A stretch of 64,000 nt of DNA from Tetracentron sinense. Taxonomy: Eukaryota; Streptophyta; Magnoliopsida; Trochodendrales; Trochodendraceae. Numbering within the stretch: the first letter of the stretch is position 1; every line of letters begins with the position of its first letter. The notes under the pieces are model-generated. The model worked only from the letters and a program-made list of their open reading frames with translations, was not told the origin of the DNA and did no database searches. The stretch is from assembly GCA_015143295.1 (NCBI GenBank), contig CM026557.1, positions 41,425,965 to 41,489,964 on the forward strand, read 5' to 3'. Shown one piece after another: positions 1-11,100 of this stretch. The translations under genes and the position numbers were made by a program.

Positions 1-202
1 ACACGCCTCATGTCTTAAAGCTTGCTTTATGTCTGTGTATGTCTTATACATTAACTAAAATTAGGAACCGAGACTTAAATGTCATTTTTTTTTTCTAAAA
101 TTTGTTATTTGTTTCAACTAATTTATATAGTATTTTTTATGTGTACGTGTGTGCCCACATGAACACACAATGAATACAAATACAAATACATAAATATATA
201 TG

Positions 203-234
<32 letters not shown>

Positions 235-409
235 TTATAATTTTTCATCAACTTCTTGAATCTTTTTGCTATTTTTCTTATATTATATTTTTTTGTTAAT
301 ATGAGAGAGCATGAAGCTTTCTTGTGAGGCTTACGTTTCACGCCTCGAGGCTTACGCCTCACGCATCTTGAGGTCCTAACGCCTCGCCTCACGCCTTAAC
401 GTTTTAAAA
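1..409. repeat. Partial copy of the TTTTAAAA-ended repeat (see 39149-40013)
   Basis: The right part matches the element at 39.1-40.0 kb: CGCCTC-rich ends, a long AT-rich middle with a TATATA run and TCTCTC tract, then GCCTCGAGG...CGCCTCACGCC and a final TTTTAAAA followed by TATTG. The left part lies outside the window. Confidence 0.6.
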
Positions 410-959
410 TATTGATCCAAAGTAACTCAAAACACCTCCGTTAGGAATGACTTGTCAGATTTTAACAAGGTAACATGCTCATAAAGAAGATTGTGAACCA
501 ATAATTGTATCAAAAGAATCAGAACTACCAAATAAAATCAGCTACAATGCACATAATTTGCATGATTCAATTTTGCGTAGGATTGGCAGATCTTCAATTC
601 TGGAACCATAAAAATTGTATCAAGAACAGTGAGATGATTAATGAAAAATACATGTCGTTTGCATACCTAGAGGATAGCATCCATGAGCCGTGATCAAGGA
701 ACATGAGAGAGATAGAGAGAGCGGGTCTAACTAAAATACAATTTAGTATAAATGCAGTCTGCACAGACTCTGCCAAAGACCAGCATTAATGAAACTTTCT
801 TCTACATCCAAACATCACAACCACAATTCGTATACCAAAGAGAAGAATCACATATATCCGTTTTAACTTTACTCTTTTTAAAGTTAATACTTGCAGATAT
901 TCAGAGAGTGGAAAACATAATTTCATCCCCTAGGCCCTAACAGGGAAAAACATACATAT

Positions 960-1772
960 AAATTGACGAAAAACTAAAGAAGAAGCACAACAAGTGATGC
1001 TCAACCCTGCAGCCATATCGTGGATGATATGGAAAGAGAAACAATAGTGTTTGAGGCATAGTTGCCGGGAAGCTATGTACAAGGTGGGAAGCTCGCTTCC
1101 CAGTAAGCTCGTTTCTCAAACTCGTTTCCTCGGACAAACTCGCTTCCTAGGAAACTCGTTTCCTCGAACAGACTCTCTTCTTAGGAAGCTCGCTTCCATC
1201 ACGTCTCATCTAGTAGTCAAAGAGAATTGTATATGTGAAGTGATGTGGTAGACTACAATGTATAGCATAGGGTGTAGACTCTAAGCAAGTATCATCGGTT
1301 TGAAACCTAAGGCACCTACTTTTCTACAAAAATCTCATGTAAGATAAAATCAAAGGTATAATTACCCATAAATAACATAATGGGAATGAGGAACCTATAT
1401 CTCATTTCTCGCTTCCCGTTTCCTAAGATTTTTTTGAGTCTCGTTTCCCGCTTCTCGCTTTCGCTTTACTTCTCGTTTTCGCTTCTCGCTCTGGTAACTA
1501 TGGTTTGGGGACTCTACGTTTGCTTGCCTTAGAATGTGCGGCTTTATGGTGTGCAGGGGAGGATCTACAGGAGGTGTTGGGTTGAACCCTATGGCTTTTT
1601 TAATAATAGGATGGGCTGCTTCATGCGTGGTGTAGGGGTTCTATTGTTTTTGTTTTGTTGCTATCTGAGTTTATATGCTTGTAAACTTTGTATTTTTGCT
1701 TTTCCTGTTCTTGTATCTCTGCTTTTATCATATTTATATTAGTCTTTGCTTGATTATTGATAAAAAAGAAAC
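960..1772 (+). mobile_element. LINE (L1-like) 3' fragment, split by a MITE
   Basis: At about 985-1050 the + strand reads NPAAISWMIWKERNNSVF, the C-terminal zf-RVT motif common in plant L1 LINEs. Reading resumes after the inserted MITE at 1503 and ends in a T-rich LINE-type 3' tail with GATTATTGATAAAAAAGAAA near 1755-1772. It is 5' truncated with no RT or EN domain left. Confidence 0.6.
1057..1502. mobile_element. MITE with CATAGTTGCC/GGTAACTATG ends
   Basis: Terminal inverted repeats CATAGTTGCC and GGTAACTATG enclose 446 bp rich in CTCGTTTCC/GCTTCCC motifs. The flanks GTTTGAGG (1049-1056) and GTTTGGGG (1503-1510) are a probable 8-bp target duplication with one mismatch, which fits hAT-like or Mutator-like non-autonomous elements. 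Confidence 0.6.
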
Positions 1773-2411
1773 CCTGAAATGAATGCCAAACCAAAAAAAA
1801 ACATATTTACCAGTAAACATAGAAGATATCATCAAATACGAGATGCAATCTAAAACGAAAACAAAACACTGAAATCGGAATTGATCCAAAAGAAACTAGG
1901 AAGCAGAAAGGCAAAGTGGAACTGAAAATTTAACACTTGAAATCTCACAAAAGAAAGTTAAAAAAATTTGTTCAAATAGATATTTTCAAACTAAATAAAG
2001 AAAAAAAAAATAGAAAAATTAATTTGCACAGAATGACAAGCAAACATTAGCAGCATAAACCTTTTTTTGGGCCGATTGGTAAGCACAATAGCAGCAAAAA
2101 CTTGAAAACAAAAGAAACATTCAACGCAGAAAACAACCAAAACTAACAATTTTAGGGGAAAAAAGTAACAAACAGGTTAATCGTGATCACCACTGGAACA
2201 AACAAAGAGAAGGGAAAAAGTAACAAAATATATGATTGTTGGAAAATAAACAGAGCAACAGCCTAGAGATGAGAATCTGTTAGAGGAGAACTCTCATAAG
2301 CGTTACAAGAAATTAGAAAAAATCAGAAAAGAAACCCCAAATTTCTTCTGAATGGGGTTTATCTATGGTTAGATACGATTGAGAAAAAAACGAAAGGAAG
2401 GAAGAACTTAC
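1773..2411. other. A-rich stretch, no gene recognised
   Basis: Strongly A-rich on the + strand, hence T-rich on the - strand. It would suit a first intron for the candidate minus-strand exon next to it; otherwise nothing is recognisable. Confidence 0.4.
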
Positions 2412-2515
2412 CGGTGACCAGAGCTTGATGTGGGCTGGCGGAATCAATGGTGGGAGCAACGACGTTCAAAGGAGGGCGTTGGGAGACCACGAGCAAAGTG
2501 ATTTGTCTGTTCATG
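2412..2515 (-). CDS. Possible orphan first exon (unrecognised)
   Basis: From an ATG at 2513-2515 an open stretch of about 35 codons (MNRQITLLVVSQRPPLNVVA, then PTIDSASPHQALVTG) runs to a consensus donor, CACCG|GTAAGT, at 2411. A TATATAAA lies at 2532-2539 but is too close for that ATG to follow it at normal spacing. The 600 bp beyond the donor are T-rich like a plant first intron. I do not recognise the peptide, and later exons would have to lie below position 960 or off the left edge. It could equally be chance. Confidence 0.25.
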
Positions 2516-2589
2516 AAACCATAATGTTTTGTTTATATACAATTGTTCCTCAGCTCATTTCGTCTGCGATCTTGTGGAGGCTTGGCCAT

Positions 2590-4690
2590 GTAGTAAACCG
2601 ACAAGTTATATAAGATAGATTTGATGAGGATTACTCTTCCTCCCAATGAGGTATACTTGCGCTTCCAAGCTGCTAGCTTCCTAACAAACTCCTCAACTGC
2701 AAATTCCCAAACCTTGATAGATTTGGGGTTTGCTCCAAGAGGGAGCCACGGGGTATTGGATAGGCCACTTGCCCACAACCCATGATGCTAGCGAATCCTC
2801 TAGTTTCTTCCTCATTGAAGGTAATGGCCACCAAACCCGCTATTTTCTCTAGAATCAATCTTCTCAATTTCCCCGAGAAGCTTGGACTTCCTCTTATTAA
2901 TGTTATCGAAACGGTGAAAACCTTTCCATTCCACACCTTAAGTCTTGCCTTCAAAGTCTTTAATTTGAGACAAAAAAAAATGCACTAGCTGATCCCCAAA
3001 ACTCCTGATTCCTCAATACTTCTTCCACCACCCATTTAAATCTCTGGTCCTCCGGCTACATGTTCTCAAATCTAAAAGGTGTAGGTCCACCTCTGTAACA
3101 CCTCGTTGCTAACAATAATGGAAAATGGTCTGACACAGGTCTATGCCGTATTAAACTTCGATTTCGGTATACACTTTGGCCGTTAAGGAAGTTGACATGT
3201 TTCGAAGAAGTTTAAAGAAGTCCAAGGAAGTAATGTAAAAATTAAAGAAGTTTAGGAAACTTTAAGGAAACATTAGAAATATAAGTTGAAACTTTAGAAA
3301 TTCAATATTAAAGCATAAATACACATCTACAATTCATTATGTTACTGATTCAAGCATGTAGTACTCATATGTGAGAATCATGTTAAGTGACATGCGATGT
3401 CTACTTGTCGGAGCTGTAATTTCTTCTTGATATTTCTCTATATTGACAAAAAAAAAAATTAACTATTTTTATCCTCTTTGTCAAGTGAAAGAGATATGTA
3501 TTGTCTTTATTTTTAAATGATTATCTGTGTTAATTGTTTTAGAAACCTGAAAAACTTATGAATGCACATTAAAATTGATAAATAATTGAAATTCAATTGA
3601 GTTTCTAAATTGTTTTTTTTAAATGATTATCTGTTTTAATTGAAATAGGAGATGGGTAGTTAAATAATTTTTAATTTATGAAATGCCATTAAAAAATTAT
3701 TTAATTTTTTAATATTACTAAAAAGCCCTTATGAGCATAATATACTAATAACAAAATTATTAGAGTAATAAAATTATACTTTATAATAAGGTTAATGCTA
3801 GCAACACTCTCTTTTAAAGCTAATTATATTTATAATAAAGTTAATGCTAGGGACACACGTCATGAAGAAAGTAAGTTTAAAGCGAGTGGAACTAGCATTA
3901 CCCTTTTAAGTTAAAAGTTAAAACTTAAAAGCCCATTCAATTCAATTTACAAACTTTTTTCTGTACACTTCGATTAACTTCCACCGAAGTTCTGTATTTT
4001 CTCAATACTTTTTTTCTTGTTTCGGTCAAAGTTTACCGAATTTCACCGATGTTTACCAGGAAGTCCAGTATTTTAAAAATACAAGTGTATTTTGCTTCAG
4101 ACACCACGTAAGTCGACTCAATTCGGTCAACTTCGGTGGAATTGAGTCGATTTTTGACATCATGCGACCATGTGAATTGAACCTCTTTCAAAGGATAGTC
4201 TAACAATTCATGCCTGAATTTATAGTTTCCCAAACTCCGCATTTTATTGCTATAGGAAGAGCCCCTCTTCACTCTTAAGGGAATCTGATACAGTTGAAAT
4301 CTCCACCTATACACCACGGGGCCTCCCACTTGACACTAACATCCTCAAGCTTTTGCCAAAACTCCTCAACATCCTCTCTCCCTGACGGCCCATAAATTCC
4401 AGTAAGCACCCATAAAAACCCGTTTGAGACTGGCCGACATAGGATGGATATTGAGTAAGCCCTCGCTTTCGACTCTAGAGTCTAGAACCTCAATCTCCTC
4501 TCTATCCCAAACTATTGAAGGATCCACTAACCATTCTGAACATGGCCATCCTACAGTTCATTTATATTGTCATTTTTAATACATTCTGATTTGGTTTCCT
4601 GGACACAAAGGATGGTTGGTATCTTTGATTTGACAATATTTAATGGCCAATTTCTTCCCAACTCGACCCATACCTGAGTTTAGTATTATA
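2590..4690 (-). mobile_element. Degraded L1-type LINE with an internal foreign stretch
   Basis: On the minus strand, from 4690 downward: endonuclease motif PTILCVQETKS, then WVLTGIYGPSGREDVEEFW near 4360-4420 and LLDYPLKEVQFTWSHDVKNR near 4150-4210. It resumes at 3000-3130 with RPVSDHFPLLL and GGPTPFRFENM. Reverse transcriptase C-terminal pieces such as LGANPKSIKVWEFAVEEFVRK and YTSLGGRVILIKS lie at 2590-2960. Most of the RT is deleted, frames shift, and about 1 kb (roughly 3150-4130) between endonuclease parts is not LINE-like and looks inserted. No A tail is visible at the 3' side. Confidence 0.75.
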
Positions 4691-5169
4691 ATATTTGAGG
4701 TCTTAAGTTTCTAACAATAGAGAATTTACCTAATTAGAATTCCTAAAGTTTTACCAATAAATAAGTCAAAGAGTTTAGTAATAATTCGCATACATACGAT
4801 TGATAATCAACATTACTTGGGAAGATTCCACGTATAGATTAAGAAGCATATATGTCAAATATAACCTTTTATGAGAGATACTCTATTTCTCAAAATATAG
4901 GAAAAATCAAATTCAAATATCCAATACACTTGTTTGAATAGAATATAGATATAACAACCAAAAGGTACTATTATTTGACAAAACTACAATTACTTTCATG
5001 AAGTTAAATAACTCTTAAGAGTGCAGTATGGAAATAAAAACTTTTTAAAAAAAATCTTAAGAGGGTTGTACTTGCATATTTAATGAACTTAGCGGTTATT
5101 GTGATATTGTTAGAGTAAATGAATAATTGATAACTATTTTATTATTATTACTAATTTTGTTTTGCACAG
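4691..5169. other. AT-rich DNA before the first visible RRP43 exon
   Basis: AT-rich and intron-like, ending in TTTGCACAG at 5161-5169, which serves as splice acceptor for the first RRP43 exon in the window. No upstream exon encoding the expected RPDGR-like region was found here. Confidence 0.5.
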
Positions 5170-8100
5170 ACCATGTTGGCTGCTATCAAAATGGAAGTCA
5201 TGACTCCTTCCTTGGAGTCACCAGATGAGGGCTTCGTAGGTTGATTCTCTTCAACTTCATTTGTATTTATTTATTCTGGTTAATTTTTCTTGGGCATTTA
5301 TGTTCAAACTGGTTTTGTTTTCAGCTATCGATTTCCATATGCCTCCTATTTGTTCTCCAATTGTTAGGCCTGGCAGGCCAGCCGAGGTAGCACCTGTTGT
5401 GTCGAAGCAGTTGTCTGACGCTATTCTAAGGCATGCCAATATTTTCTTTTTCAATCTCTGTTCATTTCAAGTTGTGATTTATTCTGTTCAAAAGCTGAAC
5501 CTGATTTCACGAGGACGTGTCAATAGATTTGTTTATTGTAAATACAGTTCAGGTATCTTATGCACTGTATAGGTCCTTATTTCTGATATATTTTATTTAT
5601 ATATTTACTATTAACTTTTTATTTGGTACAAGCCATCATTTATATACTAGTAGATGTTAAGGTTAGTAAATGGTGAGTGGGCTTCTGCTTGCCTCATCAA
5701 TGAGGGAAAGTTTTGCCCTCTAAGACTTGATATCAGGACCTCCTTCAAATGATGGACATTCCGCACACCTGGCCATGTTAGAGCGGCAGGTCTATTTGCA
5801 AATGTGTAGTATACATGAACAGCAGGGGTAGTTTATATATTTATCTACCCACATATTTTATAGAATTCTGTACATGTCCTTATCGTGACCATGGTTCAGG
5901 GATTCTATGCATCAGAGTTTATGAGAGAATATTCTCCACTGAAGTTGATGGCTGCTTATGGTGAAAATTAATCTCTTACCAAAAAGATAATAAATAAATT
6001 AACGTAGTTGTTGAGAGACATGGGAATTTGGAGACTTTGAACAATTACTGTTCATATGGGTCCAAAGTGTAACAAATTGGATAAAGGATGAAACACTCCT
6101 ATCTGTCTGGTCTCTTCTTTCCCGAACAAGTTATGCCAATTGCTAAGAAGCTCCTTCGTGGATGATAGGTGGGGACATGGGGTTGCCCATATATATATAC
6201 TATTATAAGTACAAGCCTATTTTAGGGAGTGTTTAAAAAATAATTATATTGTGATAATGTTTCATTGGACAATATTAACCTTATATTAGATGTTAAGATA
6301 AGGCATTCCTACATTTAACCCATGACTAGTAAAGCAATTTTATTAAATTCTATTATCCAAATCTAATTAGAAATCTATACTTATAGTTCCTTATTCTAAT
6401 TGAAAATAATTTCAAAATCTAATAAGAATTCTTTACCAATTAAGTAATTAATTATTCTTTTTTCTCCTTAACATATTAGTAAACTACTTAAAATCTTAAA
6501 CACTAAATCAGTGGGTCCCACAATCAAATGATTTTATACAATTTAAAACTCTAACACCAAACTACCAGTGGGTCCCATTAACCTACTTTCCACTATTACT
6601 TTAATCTAATACTATTTTTGGTGGGTTCCACGATTAAACTCCTTTTTTCTAAAACCTAATACGTCCCACACTCCCACTATCTAGGGATCCATACATATCC
6701 ACTGTCCAAATTTATTTTTAATTATCAGTGGGCCTCATTTAAAATTCTCTCTAATAGAGTAAGAGTATTAAACTTCAATAGTCACTAGCAACTACCTCCC
6801 AATAGAGTGCTGTTAATACTGAACTTATCTGTGAATGAACCCTCGTTTAAATTTTTAAAAAAGAAAAAAAAACTTGTGAATGTCGTTACTCAAGATCTTT
6901 TATTCTTTCCCTTTTTTTTGGCCAATGTTATAGGCAACTAAACAAGATCTTCTAGACCGTAGCCAAGACAGAATCACATTTGTCAAGTTGCTCCTCTCTG
7001 ACAATCTTTAATCTCCTATACCCAAACGCCATAGTCTTGTCTAACTGTTCGACTGGAGATGCCAGATGCTTGCCGTTTAGCTACGTGTATCGATTTGCAG
7101 TGTGTTTAGATACAATGCGCTGGCGGCCTAAGCTTGGCAGGATGGGAGCCAAGGTGTAGGAGTTGTTACTATGCCGATGGACACCCGGGAAAAATGCTCA
7201 AGCATGAGTGCTCTATAATTGAATGAGTAGTGCCGCCTTTAAGAAATAGGGGGCGATTTCAACTTGAGCACCAATTCACTGATATTGAAAGCACCTTTTA
7301 AATCAAAGTACAAAGGGCATTGCTCATATACATGTATACACACTAAAGCCTAGATGTTTTACCAGATTTAGGGAGTTCTGAACTCCAATGCTTATATGTT
7401 TCTTTAAGTTTTTGTTGTTTTGGGATATTGAAAATTCATATTTTGACTTCGGAATCTAAGGATAATTTATTATCTGTCCAATGATATGTTAAAGAAGAAT
7501 AAATTTCTTTCACTAGTTATTCATATGAATGGAAACAAGCAAGTGGAAACATAACGCGAAAAGGTAGAAGAGATCTAGAGAGAGAATAAGAAGATACTAT
7601 AAGGAACAAGAACGTATTGGTCTGCTTGACAACGATTAATCTTTGTTAGTGCCTTATCCGAGCTATTTGGTGTGGGCAACACAAATCCGGTCATGCTGTT
7701 TTATTCTGTCAATATTTGTGTCTTCAGTTCAGGTGTGTGTTGCAAATACTTTTACCCCATCTTCGTTCACATCAGTTTGGCCTTCTCCTCAGTCCTCACC
7801 CTATTAGATCCTTCAACTTGCACCAACTCACTCCCCACTGGTGCCATCACCGGTCTTCGTCGAACGCGTCTAAACCATCTCAACCGGATCTCCCTTATTT
7901 TATCATCTATTGAGCGTCTTCTATGGTTTAAATGTTGAGATTGCGGGACATGTCACAATTTCAAAATGGAAAATTTTGCAATACATTTTCGAAATGGAGG
8001 ATTTTCACCATCCGTGGTAAAAAAGTAAGAAAACGTGAAATTTCCTACTGAAACTTCAAGAAAAATTAAATTAAACATGCACACACTTAGGAATCAGAAT

Positions 8101-11100
8101 AATGCAAAAAACACCAATGGACATAAGATACTAATTTGGAGTGGAGCAATGATATGTGCTGGTGGTGGTGTAGCACAACAGTTCAATATACCCAATAGTC
8201 ATAAAAAATAAGAAATATAGACTCAAATAAATCCAAGTACATAGGACTCTACTCTTTAGCAAGAATCATATTAGATCCACATAGAGTTTTGTGGAGATTG
8301 AAAGTCGTTGTCTTTATCTTAACTAGGCTAGTGATCATAGTTTAAAAAAACGGTTTCGAACACCGTAACGGACACGGCCGAAACCATTATGTAACGGTTT
8401 CGGCCTTTACTTATTTTTTTTCTTTTTTGCTTGAAAAAAGTCGAATAAATAGAAAAAAAATAAAAAAAACATATAATAAATGAGTAACAAGATACTTCTA
8501 AAGTCAATGTAAAGCTGAAAATTTAGAAATAAGGGAATTAGATAGGTTGAGGGTTGAAACATACTTGAAATAAAGAACCTGCCTTGGATTCCTTCAAATC
8601 TATTAATCAAACCCCAAATCAAGTTGTTAATCAACAAAAAAACAAAATGATTTTAGGAAAAAAAATGTACTAAGAATAGGTAGAGAAGAAGAGAGGAAGC
8701 AAAGATGAGGTTTTCGAATGAGTTTAGGGATTTTCGGAACCCAGTCCTATGAACGTTACCTTTACGTAACGGGCGTAAAGCCCATTACATAACGGTTTCG
8801 GCCTTTACGATTTTATTTCGGTATAAACTGGTAAATATACGGTTTCGTGTATCGGAGGCCACCGAAACCGTTACGTAATGGACGTTACATAACGGTTTCG
8901 GCGCTTTTTTAAACCATGCTAGTGATAGTACCGATTCTCCACATATGTAGAATATTATACCCAACTCATGAGATTATGGTACCACACTAATATTTAACGA
9001 ACATTACACCGGTTCTCATCCTCTCCAACCTACACCAACACTCCCATAACTGGATAAAGTGGGTAATAGTTTGTGTGATATATTGTGATCTATCGATGAC
9101 ATTTCGTGATATATTGCTATATATCACGATATGGTGTATTTTTAAAACTACCCCACTAGATATATCAGTGACATGCAAGTTTAAAACAATGGCTACTCCT
9201 ATATTCTCCCCTAAAGCGTCTATTTGTGATCTTATATTTTCTAGTTTTTTCACTCATCCATCTTAACATCATTATCTCAGTTACTCTCATTCTCTGAATA
9301 CTTTGTTATTAGTTGCCCACTATTCTGCTTAATAGAGCATAGTTGGTCCTATTGTTATTTTATAAAATTTTACATTTTGATTTATCATCATGCATTGGTA
9401 CACTATACTCCGAGAGCACATTTCCACTTTCTCCATCTGCATTAGTTCAATGGGCAACGTCCTCAATTTTGCCCCGTATGTAAAAGAAACCAATTGAGCT
9501 GATTTCAAAAAAATGGTTCACTATATAGAATGTTATACATATATGTAGATAAGTCCTCCAAGCTTTTTAATGCCTACTCAAATTACAACTAACCAATGAA
9601 ATCACAAATTTTTATTCAACTCTAAGAAACTTGTAAGTTCTAACTTGTAACTCTACTAGTTTACCCCTATTGGCATTGCCAAATGCTTGGAAACCACTCT
9701 CTTAAAACCGACTAACATAATAAACCAACATAGACATCTTTGAACCAAAATATAAACATGCCCCTTGGGGTGACACATCCTACCAAGTTTCAGGTCAAAT
9801 GGTCATACTTTGGTTGTTCGTTGACCAGAATATGTTTTTTTTAGCAGTTTTCAAAATCCAGCTAATATGACCTTATCCCAGACTTCCTTGCAACTGTCCC
9901 GTCAATTCTAAAATTTGAGACACATAAACATAGTCATAGCTCCAGTGTACAAATTTCAACTCCAATGTTTAGTTATAGCAGTTCAAAGTAAATGCTGAAA
10001 CTCTGACTGCATTGTTTGCCCGGACTACTTTTGGATCTGATGCATGTTGTCGCTTTCATTGCTTCTTCTTTAGCACCCCCACATTATAAAGGCTATATTA
10101 CATCAAATCTTATATTTTTATACTGTTATTATTATTATTTTTTGGCTATCAACATACATTAAGTGGTTTACCAGTTCCAATTTGATTTTTTAGTTGGTTA
10201 TGCATGTTTTTTTAATGTAATTAGTTATTTGTGTTGTTGCAGTTCTGGGATGATCGATTTAAAGGAACTATCCTTGATCAGTGGAAAGGCTGCTTGGATG
10301 GCATACTTGGTAATGGTTTATAATGGGCAGATTCTTGTTAAATAAATTCATTACGCATTTCTTCAGTGTATTTTACCCTCAACCCGAGATTTATGTCTTT
10401 GAATTCTAGATTTAGTCAATTTTAGTTTCTTTTCAACACGAATGGGCTACTGAAAGGTTGATGTTCTTAGCAAGTGGTTGAGGAAATATAATTGTGGGTG
10501 TTTTTCTTTTATTTTGGATGACAAAGAAAGCATATTCCATGCCTTGCAGGATATATACTGTCTAGATGCAGATGGTGCTCTTTTTGATGCTGCATTACTA
10601 TCTGCAGTTGCTGCCTTTTCTCATTGTAAGATTTGCGGCGTATCATTTTCCCATATTCTGTTGTGCTTTCCCCATTTCGAATATTTGATTCAGAATATTT
10701 AAGGAACTCACAAGTTTGTTTGTGTCCTTATTGTTTTGGAAAAGTTTACTGTCGTGCTAATTGCCTCATATGGTTGATGGCATAAGAAAATTTCCATGGG
10801 CCATTCCCTTCATCTCTCACCCATGATTGGCATTGGAGGAGTCACTTAACACCTTAATGGGACCAACCAAAAAAACTAATGAGGGATGACACCGGAATAA
10901 GATTCATATTTAAAAATATTTAACAAAAAATTTGAATGCCCTTCATAAATTGAATTTCAGCAACAGCCATGAGGGATGACACCTGTATAAGATTCATTTT
11001 TAAAAATTGTCATGATTGTTATGAGATGCACTATCATTCTGAACTTGCAAAGGAAAGGGGACTTCTATATATTCATATTTAAAAATATTTAACAAAAACT

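Noticed and set aside
7640-7940. Possible copia gag zinc-knuckle ([12 protein letters not shown])
   Set aside because: Cysteine spacing does not fit a proper CCHC knuckle and the flanks show no copia domains; too weak to list as an element.
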